From Lysobacter spongiicola DSM 21749 (GTDB lineage Bacteria; Pseudomonadota; Gammaproteobacteria; Xanthomonadales; Xanthomonadaceae), in assembly GCF_900167055.1 (NCBI RefSeq), contig NZ_FUXP01000001.1, positions 124,001 through 188,000 on the forward strand: 64,000 nt of DNA. The letters are read 5' to 3'. The position numbers and the translations under genes were made by a program. This document shows, piece by piece, positions 1 through 8,426 of this stretch. The notes under the pieces were generated by a model. That model saw only the letters and a list, made by a program, of their open reading frames with translations. It did not search any database and was not told where the DNA came from. How positions within the stretch are numbered: position 1 is the stretch's first letter; every line of letters begins with the position of its first letter.

Positions 1-258
1 CTCGGCATAGCGGTGGTTCCGCATGCCTTTGCCGACCACCATCGCTACCGTGCGGCGGACTTCGAGTTCGGCAGCCAGTTGCCGGTGCTGATGACGGAGA
101 AGGACGCCGTCAAATGCGCCGAGTTCGCCACCGACGCCTTCCATAGCGTGCCGGTGCGCGCCGAGCTGCCCGAAGCCTTCTGGATCTCCCTGCTGGACCG
201 CCTCGATTCGATCTCGGCCCCGTCGTCGCCCCCCGACATCTCTGTAGGAGCGACGTAA
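1..258 (+). CDS. lpxK: Tetraacyldisaccharide 4'-kinase, C-terminal end (partial)
   Basis: This is the last 85 codons of a gene that begins before the window. LpxK is the inner-membrane kinase that phosphorylates the lipid A precursor at the 4' position. The visible stretch has the family's C-terminal signature: HAFADHH, then an aromatic/acidic segment, then MTEKDAVKC. kdsB follows closely, as is usual in xanthomonads, where lipid A and Kdo genes are grouped. The last residues (about PPDISVGAT) are atypical because the stop codon lies inside a REP-like palindrome, which has probably replaced the original C-terminus. The identification is firm; the length cannot be judged because the 5' part is missing. 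Confidence 0.88.
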   Translation, partial: LGIAVVPHAFADHHRYRAADFEFGSQLPVLMTEKDAVKCAEFATDAFHSVPVRAELPEAFWISLLDRLDSISAPSSPPDISVGAT

Positions 259-268
259 GTCGCGACCC
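243..268. repeat. GTAG-type REP palindrome overlapping the lpxK stop
   Basis: The sequence starts TGTAGGAGCGAC, has a GTAA loop, then GTCGCGACC. GCGAC (250-254) pairs with GTCGC (259-263). The GTAGGAGCGAC...GTCGCGACC form is that of the dispersed GTAG/SMAG-like REP elements of Stenotrophomonas, Xanthomonas and Lysobacter (established knowledge). It supplies the last lpxK codons and the stop TAA at 256-258. Confidence 0.65.
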
Positions 269-323
269 GTTCCCAAGGCAGACGTTGACAGCCCCAGCGC
301 CGCCACATGCAACAATCCCGGCC

Positions 324-1091
324 ATGAGCCAGCCCGATTTCGTAGTCGCCATCCCCGCCCGCCACGATGCCTCGCGCCTGCCGGGTAAACCGCTGCGGTT
401 GCTGGCGGGCGAGCCCCTGGTCCTGCACGTGGCTCGCCGCGCCCTGGCCGCCGGTGCATCCGAGGTATGGGTTGCGGCGGATGACGACCGCATTGCCGCG
501 GCGCTCCAGGGTGCCGGCGTCCGGGTTGCCATGACGGCGAAGGACCACGCGTCGGGCTCGGACCGCCTCGCCGAATGCGCCCGCATCGCCGGTTGGAGCG
601 AGGACACCATTGTCGTGAACCTGCAGGGCGACGAGCCCTTCGCACCGGCCGCCGGTATCAGCGCCGCCGCCGCCCTACTGGAAGAAAGTGGGGCGGAGAT
701 GGCGACGCTTTCCACCCCCGTCGAGTCGCTCGGGGACCTGTTGGACCCCAACACCGTGAAGGTGGTGCGCGATGCGGCCGGTGATGCCCTGTACTTCAGC
801 CGCGCGCCGATGCCGTGGCCACGCGACCACTTTGCCGGAGGTCGTGACAGCATGCCGCCGGGCGGGCACTGGCTCCGGCATATCGGCATCTACGCCTACC
901 GGGCCGGGTTCCTGCAGCACTTCACCGCATTGCCCCTGGGCCGCCTGGAGCAGATCGAATCACTCGAGCAGCTGCGCGTGCTGGAAGCCGGCCACCGCAT
1001 CAGCGTGGGCCTGACCCCCGAGCCGTTCCCGCCCGGCGTCGATACCCCCGGGGACCTGGCGCGTGCCGAGGAGAGGCTCGCACATGCCTGA
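324..1091 (+). CDS. kdsB: 3-deoxy-manno-octulosonate cytidylyltransferase
   Basis: This enzyme activates Kdo by coupling it to CMP from CTP, giving CMP-Kdo for attachment to lipid A in the LPS inner core. It is cytosolic. The protein of 255 aa has the usual family length. It opens [20 protein letters not shown], which includes the nucleotide-binding IPARxxSxRLPGKPL motif, and continues with VNLQGDEPF and [11 protein letters not shown] in the expected order. I chose ATG 324 because it begins the conserved domain directly. An upstream in-frame TTG at 285 would add 13 non-conserved residues. The last 8 bases overlap the following phosphatase gene, so the two are probably translationally coupled. 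It lies 65 bp after lpxK. Confidence 0.95.
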   Translation: MSQPDFVVAIPARHDASRLPGKPLRLLAGEPLVLHVARRALAAGASEVWVAADDDRIAAALQGAGVRVAMTAKDHASGSDRLAECARIAGWSEDTIVVNLQGDEPFAPAAGISAAAALLEESGAEMATLSTPVESLGDLLDPNTVKVVRDAAGDALYFSRAPMPWPRDHFAGGRDSMPPGGHWLRHIGIYAYRAGFLQHFTALPLGRLEQIESLEQLRVLEAGHRISVGLTPEPFPPGVDTPGDLARAEERLAHA

Positions 1092-1557
1092 GAAGCTCCG
1101 GTTGCTCATCGTCTGCCTCGGCAACATCTGCCGCTCGCCGATGGCCGAGGGCATCCTGCGGGCGCGGCTCCTGTCCGAGGGCCTCGCCGAACGCGTGGAG
1201 CTGGATTCGGCCGGTACCGGCGACTGGCACGTGGGCTGTGAACCCGACCGCCGGGCCATAGAGACCGCGGCTGAGCGCGGGGTGGACATCGCAGGCCTGC
1301 GCGGGCGCCAGTTCACACCGGAAGACTTCGAACGCTTCGACTGGATACTGTGCGCCGACCGCCAGAACCTGCGGGATGTGCGTGCGCTGGCACCCGACGA
1401 CGCTGCGCGGGAGCGCGGCGCGTTGCTGCTGGAGTGGACGGGCGTGCCGGACGCATCCGAGATCCCTGATCCGTATACCGGCGGCCCGGAGCATTTCCAG
1501 GAGGTGTGGAACATGCTGGAGCAGGCCGCCGACGGGGTGGTTCGCAGGCTGCGTTGA
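1084..1557 (+). CDS. Low-molecular-weight protein-tyrosine phosphatase
   Basis: A 157-aa cytosolic phosphatase of the LMW-PTP family. The P-loop CLGNICRS supplies nucleophile Cys11 and Arg17 (C-x5-R), and the general-acid Asp lies in D129-P130-Y131 near the C-terminus. Members dephosphorylate tyrosine kinases of capsule and exopolysaccharide export or act more generally. No Wzc-like kinase is visible in this window, so the substrate is unknown. ATG 1084 is preceded by GAGGAGAG, a good ribosome site, and overlaps the end of kdsB by 8 bp. The gene converges on the DUF445 gene with only 8 bp between stop codons. Confidence 0.9.
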   Translation: MPEKLRLLIVCLGNICRSPMAEGILRARLLSEGLAERVELDSAGTGDWHVGCEPDRRAIETAAERGVDIAGLRGRQFTPEDFERFDWILCADRQNLRDVRALAPDDAARERGALLLEWTGVPDASEIPDPYTGGPEHFQEVWNMLEQAADGVVRRLR

Positions 1558-1565
1558 CCCGCGGC

Positions 1566-2885
1566 TCAGGCAGCCGTTGCCAGCCAGCCGATCGCCTGCA
1601 CCATGCCGTAGAGCAGTCCACCGATCAGCGCGCCGATCGCGGTGCCGTTGTAGCGGATGTACTGCAGGTCGCTGCCGACGCTGAGCTCCAGTTGTTCGAC
1701 CAGCTCGCTGGTATCCCATCGACTGATGCGCTCGACGATGAAGCCGCGGATGCTGCCCCGGTAGCGCTCGACCATCGGTTCGACCGCATCGAACAGCCAC
1801 TGGTTGATCCACGCCTGGAGCTCCCGGTCCGCGGCAAGCCGCGCACCCACGGCCAGGGCTGCGTCGGATGCCTTGCGGCGCGTCACCGAACCCGGGTGCT
1901 CGAGGTCGGCGCGCAGCCACGACATCAGGTCGCCCCATACGCCCCGGATGTAGCCGGGCAGGGCAGGGTCGTCGATCACGCGGTCGCGCAACTGTTCGCC
2001 CTTCAATCGCAGGGACGGATCCGTGCGCAGGCGCTCTACGAAATCTTGGACGTAGTCATCGAAGCGCAGGCGGAGCTCATGCTGCGGGTCCTCGCCCATG
2101 TCCAGCACTAGCTCGCCCACGCCGGACACGACCTGCGCGGCCAGACGACGCGCCAGCGGCTCGTCGAGCCGCGCAAGCCGCAGCACCGACCACAGCTGGG
2201 GCGTGATCCTGTCGGCGACCATGTCACGCGTGGCCGGGTCCGCCAACACGGAGCCCAGGTCGCGCAGCACGCTGTCCAGCAGCGCCTGGTGGCGCCGTTC
2301 ATGGGTCAGCGTCTCCAGGACCTGTCCGGCCAGCGCCGACACATCCACCTGGCGCAGCGCATCACGAGCCAGGTTGTGCAGCAGGCGATGGAGGCGCTCG
2401 CTGTCCAGCAGCTCCAGCAGGTGGGGCGCCAGGTTGACCACGAATCCGCCCACCTTCTCGGCGTTTTCCGGCCGGGACAGTGCGGCCGCCACGCGACCGC
2501 CCGGATCGAACTCGCGCACCTTGCGCAGTACCTCCTCCTTCTCCAGGAAGTGTTCGCAGATGAAGTCAGCAAGGGCTGCGCCCAGCGCTTCCTTCTTCGC
2601 CGGGATGATGGCCGTGTGCGGGATCCACCGTTGCCCCAGCGGATGCCGGAACAGCGCCACCACGGCGAACCAGTCCGCCAGCCCGCCGATCATCGCTGCC
2701 TCCGCCATCGCCACCAGCAGTTCGAAGCCCCAGTGGGGATGGCGCATCTCCAGCCAGGTGCCGACCAGGAATACCAGGGCAGCCACGGCCAGCATCGCCA
2801 GCGCGATCTGCTTGCGGCGGGCGAGGGCGGCGGCGCGGCCTGGAGTGCGGCTGGCGGAGGCCGTCTGCGTGCCGTCAGGTGCCAT
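1566..2885 (-). CDS. DUF445 family membrane protein (YjiN-like)
   Basis: A 439-aa protein of the DUF445/YjiN family, whose biochemical role is not established. A hydrophobic helix lies near residues 28-44. It is followed by the family signature LADWFAVVALFRHPLGQ and the IIPAKKEALGAAL segment. A long, mostly helical charged middle region follows, then a final hydrophobic segment near the C-terminus (AIGALIGGLLYGMVQAI). Together these suggest an inner-membrane protein with a large soluble coiled domain. It is transcribed divergently from uvrC across about 170 bp. Family membership is clear; function is not. Confidence 0.85.
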   Translation of the reverse strand: MAPDGTQTASASRTPGRAAALARRKQIALAMLAVAALVFLVGTWLEMRHPHWGFELLVAMAEAAMIGGLADWFAVVALFRHPLGQRWIPHTAIIPAKKEALGAALADFICEHFLEKEEVLRKVREFDPGGRVAAALSRPENAEKVGGFVVNLAPHLLELLDSERLHRLLHNLARDALRQVDVSALAGQVLETLTHERRHQALLDSVLRDLGSVLADPATRDMVADRITPQLWSVLRLARLDEPLARRLAAQVVSGVGELVLDMGEDPQHELRLRFDDYVQDFVERLRTDPSLRLKGEQLRDRVIDDPALPGYIRGVWGDLMSWLRADLEHPGSVTRRKASDAALAVGARLAADRELQAWINQWLFDAVEPMVERYRGSIRGFIVERISRWDTSELVEQLELSVGSDLQYIRYNGTAIGALIGGLLYGMVQAIGWLATAA

Positions 2886-3054
2886 CGGTTTCGGGCCGGT
2901 TGTTCAGCATCTTCCTTCCGGTATCGGGGCGGTTGGGGTTGGCTGACGCATAATCTGCCCCATCCATGGAGTCGATGCGTCCACCTTTCCTCCCCGATCC
3001 TACGTGCCCGGCCGTCGAGGCGGCGATACCGCCGCCGCGCCAGGGGGTGTCGGC

Positions 3055-4968
3055 GTGAGCAGGGGCGGCAGCGAATTCGACGGCAAGGCCTTCGCCAAGG
3101 GCCTCAGTACCGCGCCCGGCGTCTACCGGATGATCGGCGCCGACGACAAGGTCCTGTACGTTGGCAAGGCCAGCGCGCTGAAAAACCGTGTCTCGAGCTA
3201 CTTCAACGCGACGCCGAAGTCGTCGCGCATCATGGCGATGCTCTCGCAGACGGTGCGCATGGAGGTGACGGTCACGCGCACCGAGTCCGAAGCGCTGATC
3301 CTCGAGAACCAGCTGATCAAGTCGCTCAAGCCGCGCTACAACGTGCTGCTGCGCGACGACAAGAGCTACCCGTACGTGTTGCTGACCCAGGAGCAGTGGC
3401 CCCGGATCGCCATGCACCGGGGGCCGCGCTCGGTACCCGGGCGGTACTTCGGCCCATACGCGAGCGTGGGCGCCGTACGCGACACACTCAACCTGATCCA
3501 CAAGCTGTTCAAGCTGCGCAGTTGCGAGGACAGCGTCTTCCGCAACCGCTCCCGGCCGTGCCTGCAGCACCAGATCGGCCGCTGCAGCGCGCCGTGTGTC
3601 GGCCTGGTGGCGGGGCGCGAGTACGCCGAAAGCGTGCGTCGCGCGACCCTGCTGCTGGACGGCCGAAGCGATGAACTCACTGGCGAGCTGGGGCGCGCGA
3701 TGGAGGCGGCGAGCAAGCGGCTGGAGTTCGAGGAGGCGGCGCGCCTGCGCGACCTGGTCGGCTCCATCCGCACGCTCCAGGCCCGGCAATACGTGGACGG
3801 GCGTGCCGCCGACCTCGACGTGCTCGCGGTATCGATGCAGGGCAGCGCGGCGTGCGTGGTCCTGCTGGCCTTCCGCGATGGCCGCAACCTGGGGACGCGT
3901 TCCTTCTTCCCACGCACCAACGGCAGCGAGAATCCCGAAGAGGTGCTGGCCGCGTTCGTCTCCCAGTACTACGGCGAGCAGATCCCGCCGCGCGAGATCG
4001 TGCTGGACCGGGACATCCCGGACCGGGAACTCATCGAGCAGGCACTCTCCAGCTCCGGCGAGCGCAAGGTACAACTGCGCTGCCGGGTGCGGGGCGAACG
4101 CGCCGGATACGTGGACATGGCGACGCGCAACGCGCAGGTCGCGCTGGCCACCGAGCGGACCAGCCACGCCGCCCAGCTGGCACGTGCCGAGGCGCTGCGC
4201 GACCTGTTGGGAATGGCGGCGCTGCCTTCGCGCATCGAATGCTTCGACATCAGCCACACCATGGGCGAGGCCACGGTGGCCTCCTGCGTGGTGTTTGACG
4301 CCGAGGGACCCGTGCGTGGCCAGTACCGCCGCTACAACATCGCCGGCATCGAGCCCGGCGATGACTATGCAGCCATGCACCAAGCGATCAGTCGCCGCTT
4401 CCGCCGCGCCGCGCCGGCGCCGGCCGAAGAGGTGGCGGACGCGGGAGTCAACGCCAAGGTGGGCAAGCGCGCCAGCAAGGCCGAGGCCGTATTGCCCGAC
4501 ATCCTCCTGATCGACGGCGGAGCGGGGCAGGTCGCGCAGGCGAAGTCGGTGCTGGACGAGCTGGGCATCGAAGGCGTGGCGCTGGTGGGCGTGGCGAAAG
4601 GACCGGCGCGGCGTCCGGGCGACGAGGAACTGCTGCTGCCGGATGGCCGCTGCGTGCGCCCGGGCGCGGACGCGCCGGCCCTGCAGTTGATCCAGCAGGT
4701 GCGCGACGAAGCCCACCGGTTCGCGATCACCGGCCACCGCGGCCGGCGCCAGAAGGCGCGCAACACCAGCCGGCTCGATGACATTGCAGGCATTGGCCCG
4801 CGGCGGCGCGGAAACCTGCTTCGCCACTTCGGCGGTTTGGGCGGCCTGAAGGCCGCTGGAGTGGAGGAGATCTCGCGCGTGGAAGGCGTCAATCACGCGC
4901 TCGCCGAGCGCATCTATGCCACCCTGCACGGGCTCGAAGGACAAGGCGCCAGTACGCCGACGGAGTAA
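3055..4968 (+). CDS. uvrC: Excinuclease ABC subunit C
   Basis: UvrC makes the 3' and 5' incisions around DNA lesions in nucleotide excision repair after UvrA/UvrB loading. The 637-aa product has the full domain order: N-terminal GIY-YIG nuclease (GVYRM and YVGK, residues about 20-95), a UVR helical hairpin (about 205-238) for UvrB contact, a C-terminal RNase-H-like nuclease (CFDISHTMGEA near 396 and LIDGGAGQV near 485), and tandem helix-hairpin-helix motifs (DDIAGIGPRRRG). I prefer GTG 3055 with AGGGGG upstream over an in-frame GTG at 3004, because homologs begin just before the FDGKAF segment. A possible -10 box CATAAT is at 2949-2954. pgsA follows 3 bp later, so the two form an operon. Confidence 0.95.
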   Translation: MSRGGSEFDGKAFAKGLSTAPGVYRMIGADDKVLYVGKASALKNRVSSYFNATPKSSRIMAMLSQTVRMEVTVTRTESEALILENQLIKSLKPRYNVLLRDDKSYPYVLLTQEQWPRIAMHRGPRSVPGRYFGPYASVGAVRDTLNLIHKLFKLRSCEDSVFRNRSRPCLQHQIGRCSAPCVGLVAGREYAESVRRATLLLDGRSDELTGELGRAMEAASKRLEFEEAARLRDLVGSIRTLQARQYVDGRAADLDVLAVSMQGSAACVVLLAFRDGRNLGTRSFFPRTNGSENPEEVLAAFVSQYYGEQIPPREIVLDRDIPDRELIEQALSSSGERKVQLRCRVRGERAGYVDMATRNAQVALATERTSHAAQLARAEALRDLLGMAALPSRIECFDISHTMGEATVASCVVFDAEGPVRGQYRRYNIAGIEPGDDYAAMHQAISRRFRRAAPAPAEEVADAGVNAKVGKRASKAEAVLPDILLIDGGAGQVAQAKSVLDELGIEGVALVGVAKGPARRPGDEELLLPDGRCVRPGADAPALQLIQQVRDEAHRFAITGHRGRRQKARNTSRLDDIAGIGPRRRGNLLRHFGGLGGLKAAGVEEISRVEGVNHALAERIYATLHGLEGQGASTPTE

Positions 4969-4971
4969 CAG

Positions 4972-5538
4972 ATGAAGTTGACGGTGCCGACCCTGCTGAC
5001 GCTGCTGCGGATTCTGCTGATCCCGGTGCTGGTGTTGGTCTATTACCTGGATTACCGGTGGACGAACTTCGCCGCCGCGATGATCTTCGCCTTCGCGTCG
5101 CTCACCGACTGGCTCGATGGCTGGATCGCGCGCCGCTACAACCAGTTCTCCGCCTTCGGCGCGTTCCTGGATCCGGTGGCCGACAAGTTGATGGTGGCCG
5201 TGGCGCTGGTGATCACGGTGCAGCAGCACCACACCGTCTGGATGGCGCTGTGGGCGGCGGTGATCATCGGCCGCGAGATTGCGGTGTCGGCCCTGCGCGA
5301 GTGGATGGCCGAGGTCGGCCAGCGTGCCAAGGTCAAGGTCGCCACGCTGGGCAAGGTCAAGACGGTGGTCCAGATGGTTGCGCTGGTGTTCCTGCTCTAC
5401 CGTGACCCGCTGTGGGGGCTGCCGATCTTCATCATCGGTGAGTGGCTGCTGGCGGCCGCGGCGCTGCTCACCCTGTGGTCGGGTTTCGCTTACCTGCGCG
5501 CGGCCTGGCCGTCGCTGAAGGAAGACGCCAAAAACTAG
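4972..5538 (+). CDS. pgsA: CDP-diacylglycerol-glycerol-3-phosphate 3-phosphatidyltransferase
   Basis: This integral inner-membrane enzyme commits CDP-diacylglycerol to phosphatidylglycerol phosphate, the precursor of PG and cardiolipin. The 188-aa protein carries the complete CDP-alcohol phosphatidyltransferase signature D49-G50-xx-A53-R54-(x8)-G63-(x3)-D67-(x3)-D71, whose aspartates bind the metal ions, among several hydrophobic helices. It starts 3 bp after uvrC; the uvrC-pgsA pair is conserved in many gammaproteobacteria. Its stop at 5536-5538 touches the -35 box of the tRNA-Gly promoter, and no terminator separates them, so read-through into the tRNA genes is possible. Confidence 0.95.
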   Translation: MKLTVPTLLTLLRILLIPVLVLVYYLDYRWTNFAAAMIFAFASLTDWLDGWIARRYNQFSAFGAFLDPVADKLMVAVALVITVQQHHTVWMALWAAVIIGREIAVSALREWMAEVGQRAKVKVATLGKVKTVVQMVALVFLLYRDPLWGLPIFIIGEWLLAAAALLTLWSGFAYLRAAWPSLKEDAKN

Positions 5539-5566
5539 TTGACAGTTTTTCTTCTATGCCTAAAAT
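5539..5566 (+). promoter_or_regulatory. Sigma-70-type promoter for the tRNA-Gly gene
   Basis: TTGACA (5539-5544) and TAAAAT (5561-5566) are separated by 16 bp, a near-consensus pair. The GGCGGC stretch right after the -10 box is a GC-rich discriminator, typical of stable-RNA promoters under stringent control. Predicted start is near 5573, about 6 bases before the mature tRNA. Confidence 0.8.
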
Positions 5567-5578
5567 GGCGGCTCCTCA

Positions 5579-5654
<76 letters not shown>

Positions 5655-5661
5655 GATTCAG

Positions 5662-5681
5662 CACTCCGGTTCGCCGGAGTG
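5662..5681 (+). other. UUCG hairpin downstream of tRNA-Gly
   Basis: CACTCCGG (5662-5669) pairs perfectly with CCGGAGTG (5674-5681) around a TTCG tetraloop. There is no T tract, so it is more likely a 3'-processing or stability element than a terminator. A true terminator follows at 5693-5718. Confidence 0.5.
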
Positions 5682-5692
5682 GCTTTGAACAA

Positions 5693-5718
5693 GCCCCGCT
5701 CGCGGGGTTTTGTTTTTT
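5693..5718 (+). terminator. Rho-independent terminator after tRNA-Gly
   Basis: CCCCGC (5694-5699) pairs with GCGGGG (5702-5707), followed by TTTTGTTTTTT. It would stop transcription between tRNA-Gly and tRNA-Cys, so tRNA-Cys should have its own promoter, which I could not identify clearly. Confidence 0.75.
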
Positions 5719-5778
5719 CAGGTGGTTGCGTTTCCGCAACCTGCGCCACAGGCGTTATGCTTGCGGTGCGCGTCATCC

Positions 5779-5852
5779 GGCCGGGTGGCAGAGTGGTTAT
5801 GCAGCGGACTGCAAATCCGCGTACGCCGGTTCAATTCCGACCTCGGCCTCCA
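5779..5852 (+). tRNA. tRNA-Cys (anticodon GCA)
   Basis: A 74-nt cloverleaf. Acceptor GGCCGGG pairs with CTCGGCC (one G-U), and CCA is encoded at 5850-5852. The anticodon arm GGACTGCAAATCC gives GCA for cysteine. The T-arm reads GGTTCAATTCC. Confidence 0.95.
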
Positions 5853-5860
5853 TCTTCAGA

Positions 5861-5887
5861 AACCGCGCTTCGGCGCGGTTTTTCTTT
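5861..5887 (+). terminator. Rho-independent terminator after tRNA-Cys
   Basis: AACCGCGC (5861-5868), TTCG loop, GCGCGGTT (5873-5880), then TTTCTTT: a textbook intrinsic terminator. It lies between tRNA-Cys and tRNA-Leu. Confidence 0.85.
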
Positions 5888-5901
5888 GTCGCGATGCTTC
5901 A

Positions 5902-5988
5902 GCCCGGATGGCGGAACTGGTAGACGCAACGGACTTAAAATCCGTCGGCCGCGAGGCCATCCGGGTTCGATTCCCGGTCCGGGCACCA
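5902..5988 (+). tRNA. tRNA-Leu (anticodon UAA)
   Basis: An 87-nt class II tRNA with a long variable arm. Acceptor GCCCGGA pairs with TCCGGGC, and CCA is encoded at 5986-5988. The anticodon arm ACGGA-CTTAAAA-TCCGT gives UAA, reading UUA/UUG. No terminator follows before the yeiH-like gene, whose ATG is only 22 bases downstream. Confidence 0.96.
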
Positions 5989-6010
5989 CGCGTTGCAATG
6001 GAAGCCATCG

Positions 6011-7042
6011 ATGCATGAAGTGGTCCCACGGCACCGGTCCCGGTGGCGTCCCCTGCAGACACTCGTCCCGCTCCTGCCCGGGTTGGCCCTCGCGATAGCG
6101 TTGGGGCTGGCTGGGCTCGCGCTTGCGGAACTACCCCTGTTGGCACGCTGGCAGCTCAGTGCACTTACCGTGGCCATCGTGCTGGGCCTGCTGGTCGGCA
6201 ATATCGCAGGCGACCGGCTGCCGTCGCGGCTCGCCCCCGGCATGCACGTGGCGCAGCGCACGCTGCTGCGTGCAGGCGTGGTGCTGTACGGCCTCAGGAT
6301 CAGCTTCCAGGACGTGATGGCGATCGGCGTCGCCGGGCTGGTGGTCGACGTGGTGGTGGTGGTGTCGGTGCTGGTGCTGGGCACCTGGGCGGGTCGGCGA
6401 TGGTTCGGCCTGGACCGGGACACCGCGCTGCTGACCGCGGCGGGCAGTGCGATCTGTGGCGCGGCGGCGGTGCTCGCGGTGGAACGGGTCATCCGCGCCG
6501 ACCCCAGCAAGGTGGCCGTGGCGGTGGCGACGGTAGTGCTGTTCGGCACGCTCGACATCTTCCTGTACCCGGCGCTGTATCCATACCTTGGACTGGACGC
6601 CGATGCCTTCGGCCTCTTCACGGGCGCCACCGTGCACGAGGTTGCGCAGGTGGTCGCGGTGGGCAGCGCGGTCAGCCCGGAAACGGCGGATGCGGCGGTC
6701 ATCGTCAAGCTGACGCGGGTATTGATGCTCGTGCCCGTGCTGTTCGTGCTCGGCTGGCACGAGTCGCGCCGGGGCGGGGAGCGCGCGATGGTCGTGCCGT
6801 GGTTCGCGCTGGGGTTCCTCGCGGTGGTGGTGTTGAACTCGTTCGTGACGCTTCCCGAAGGCTTCCGGTCGGCCTTGCTGCTGCTCGACACGCTGCTGTT
6901 GGCCACGGCGATGGCGGCACTGGGTGTGGCCACGCGTTTCGCCAAGCTCCGCGCGCTCGGCCCGCGGCCGCTCCTTCTCGCGGCCATGCTGTTCGTCTGG
7001 CTGTTGGGTGGCGGATACCTGCTGGTCCGCTTCCTTGCATGA
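6011..7042 (+). CDS. YeiH/UPF0324 family putative sulfate exporter
   Basis: A 343-aa polytopic inner-membrane protein of the YeiH (UPF0324) family, annotated elsewhere as a putative sulfate or anion exporter; the substrate is not proven. About ten hydrophobic helices are seen. Family landmarks are RTLLRAGVVLYGLRISFQD, TAAGSAICGAAAVLA and FTGATVHEVAQVVA. ATG 6011 has GGAAG at 6000-6004. An upstream in-frame TTG (5993) overlaps the immediate 3' flank of tRNA-Leu and is less likely. The gene probably shares its transcript with tRNA-Leu, since no terminator lies between them. No LysR-type yeiE-like regulator is adjacent. Confidence 0.85.
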   Translation: MHEVVPRHRSRWRPLQTLVPLLPGLALAIALGLAGLALAELPLLARWQLSALTVAIVLGLLVGNIAGDRLPSRLAPGMHVAQRTLLRAGVVLYGLRISFQDVMAIGVAGLVVDVVVVVSVLVLGTWAGRRWFGLDRDTALLTAAGSAICGAAAVLAVERVIRADPSKVAVAVATVVLFGTLDIFLYPALYPYLGLDADAFGLFTGATVHEVAQVVAVGSAVSPETADAAVIVKLTRVLMLVPVLFVLGWHESRRGGERAMVVPWFALGFLAVVVLNSFVTLPEGFRSALLLLDTLLLATAMAALGVATRFAKLRALGPRPLLLAAMLFVWLLGGGYLLVRFLA

Positions 7043-7106
7043 GGTGGCGTGCTGCCCGGCGTGGCACGATGACGGGCCCATCACGGTTGGCCGATAAGGT
7101 TTCCCA

Positions 7107-8372
7107 ATGATTCCGACTGCGTTCCTTCCCCGGCTTTCCGTATCCCTGCTTGCCGTCCTGCTCACGCCCATCGCCGCCGCCCAGGTGGCGTCGACACCGG
7201 AGGCCCCCGATTACGATCGCGGCGCTTACCGCTCGTGCCTGGACCGGCTCGGCCAACACGCATCTTCGGCGGGGATCGAGACCCCCGTGTTCGATCGCCA
7301 CGTGCGCAGTGTCGTGCCGGACACTTCGGTGCTGAAGCTGCTGGACAACCAGCCCGAGTTCAAGACGCCGATCTGGGACTACCTCGCAGGCCTGGTCGAC
7401 GAGGAGCGCGTAGAGGATGGCAAGGCCATGCTGGAGCGCCATGCCGATACCCTGGCGCGGGTGGAGAAGTCCTACGGCGTCGACCCGGCCACCGTGGTGG
7501 CGGTCTGGGGGGTGGAAAGCGACTTCGGCAAGGTCTTCGGGAAACGGCCGTTGCTGGAATCGCTGACTACGCTGTCGTGCATGGGGCGTCGCCAGGAGTT
7601 CTTCCGTGGTGAGCTGATCGACACGTTGCGCATCATCCAGGCGGGCGACGTGCCGGCCGAGCGGTTGGTCGGATCCTGGGCCGGCGCCTTCGGCCATACC
7701 CAGTTCATGCCTTCGACCTACCGCCGCATCGCGGTGGATTTCGATGGCGACGGGCGCCGCGACCTGGTCGACAGCGTCCCCGACGCGCTGGCCTCCACCG
7801 CCAACTACCTGAAGCGGTCCGGTTGGCGCAGCGGCCAACCCTGGGGACATGAGGTGCGCTTGCCCGCCGGGTTCGACACGGCTGTGTCGGGACGGACTTC
7901 GAGGCGGCCGTTGTCCTATTGGGTCGAGCGGGGAATCAAGCGCGTGGACGGGCTGCCGCTGGAGGGTTCGAGCACGCCCACCGCGCTCCTGTTGCCTGCT
8001 GGCAAGGACGGTCCAGCGTTCCTGGTGTTCAAGAATTTCGATGCGATCTACTCGTACAACGCGGCGATGAGCTATGCGCTGGCCATCTCGCTGTTGTCCG
8101 ACCGGTTGCGCGGATCGGATGGCCTGGGGGCCGGTTGGCCGACCCCCGACCCGGGCCTGTCCCGGCGCGAACGCAGGGAGTTGCAGGAGTTGCTGCTGGC
8201 CCGCGGCCATGACATCGGGGAGGTGGACGGCATCATCGGCAGCGCGAGCCGCGCGGCGATCGTGGCGGAACAGCGGAAGTTGGGCCTCGAGCCGGATGGC
8301 AGGGCAGGCCGCAATGTCCTGGCCGCACTCCGCAACGCCCGTCCGCCAGCCGGAGCTGGCACGCCCCGCTGA
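7107..8372 (+). CDS. Lytic murein transglycosylase, MltB-like, with peptidoglycan-binding domain
   Basis: A 421-aa exported enzyme that cleaves the glycan backbone of peptidoglycan with 1,6-anhydro ring formation. It has a signal peptide (hydrophobic residues about 9-22, cleavage near AAAQ) and an SLT_2/MltB catalytic domain with putative catalytic Glu137 in VWGVESDFG. GAFGHTQFMPSTY and DFDGDGRRDL are typical of MltB. A C-terminal peptidoglycan-binding_1 domain (about 345-410, GHDIGEVDGIIG) completes it. There is no lipobox, so it is probably periplasmic rather than outer-membrane anchored, unlike E. coli MltB. ATG 7107 is preceded by AAGG. It stands alone between the yeiH-like gene and the flavoprotein gene. 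Confidence 0.92.
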   Translation: MIPTAFLPRLSVSLLAVLLTPIAAAQVASTPEAPDYDRGAYRSCLDRLGQHASSAGIETPVFDRHVRSVVPDTSVLKLLDNQPEFKTPIWDYLAGLVDEERVEDGKAMLERHADTLARVEKSYGVDPATVVAVWGVESDFGKVFGKRPLLESLTTLSCMGRRQEFFRGELIDTLRIIQAGDVPAERLVGSWAGAFGHTQFMPSTYRRIAVDFDGDGRRDLVDSVPDALASTANYLKRSGWRSGQPWGHEVRLPAGFDTAVSGRTSRRPLSYWVERGIKRVDGLPLEGSSTPTALLLPAGKDGPAFLVFKNFDAIYSYNAAMSYALAISLLSDRLRGSDGLGAGWPTPDPGLSRRERRELQELLLARGHDIGEVDGIIGSASRAAIVAEQRKLGLEPDGRAGRNVLAALRNARPPAGAGTPR

Positions 8373-8426
8373 TCCACCGGTTCAACGGCTGGCGCAGCAC
8401 CGGCGCCGGCCCAAGATGGAGCCCGC

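Noticed and set aside
285-323. Upstream TTG start for kdsB
   Set aside because: Adds 13 non-conserved residues; the conserved N-terminus starts at ATG 324.
2875-5232. A 785-codon open frame antisense to uvrC and pgsA
   Set aside because: Its composition is that of a complementary-strand shadow of GC-rich coding DNA, and uvrC/pgsA on the other strand are complete and conserved.
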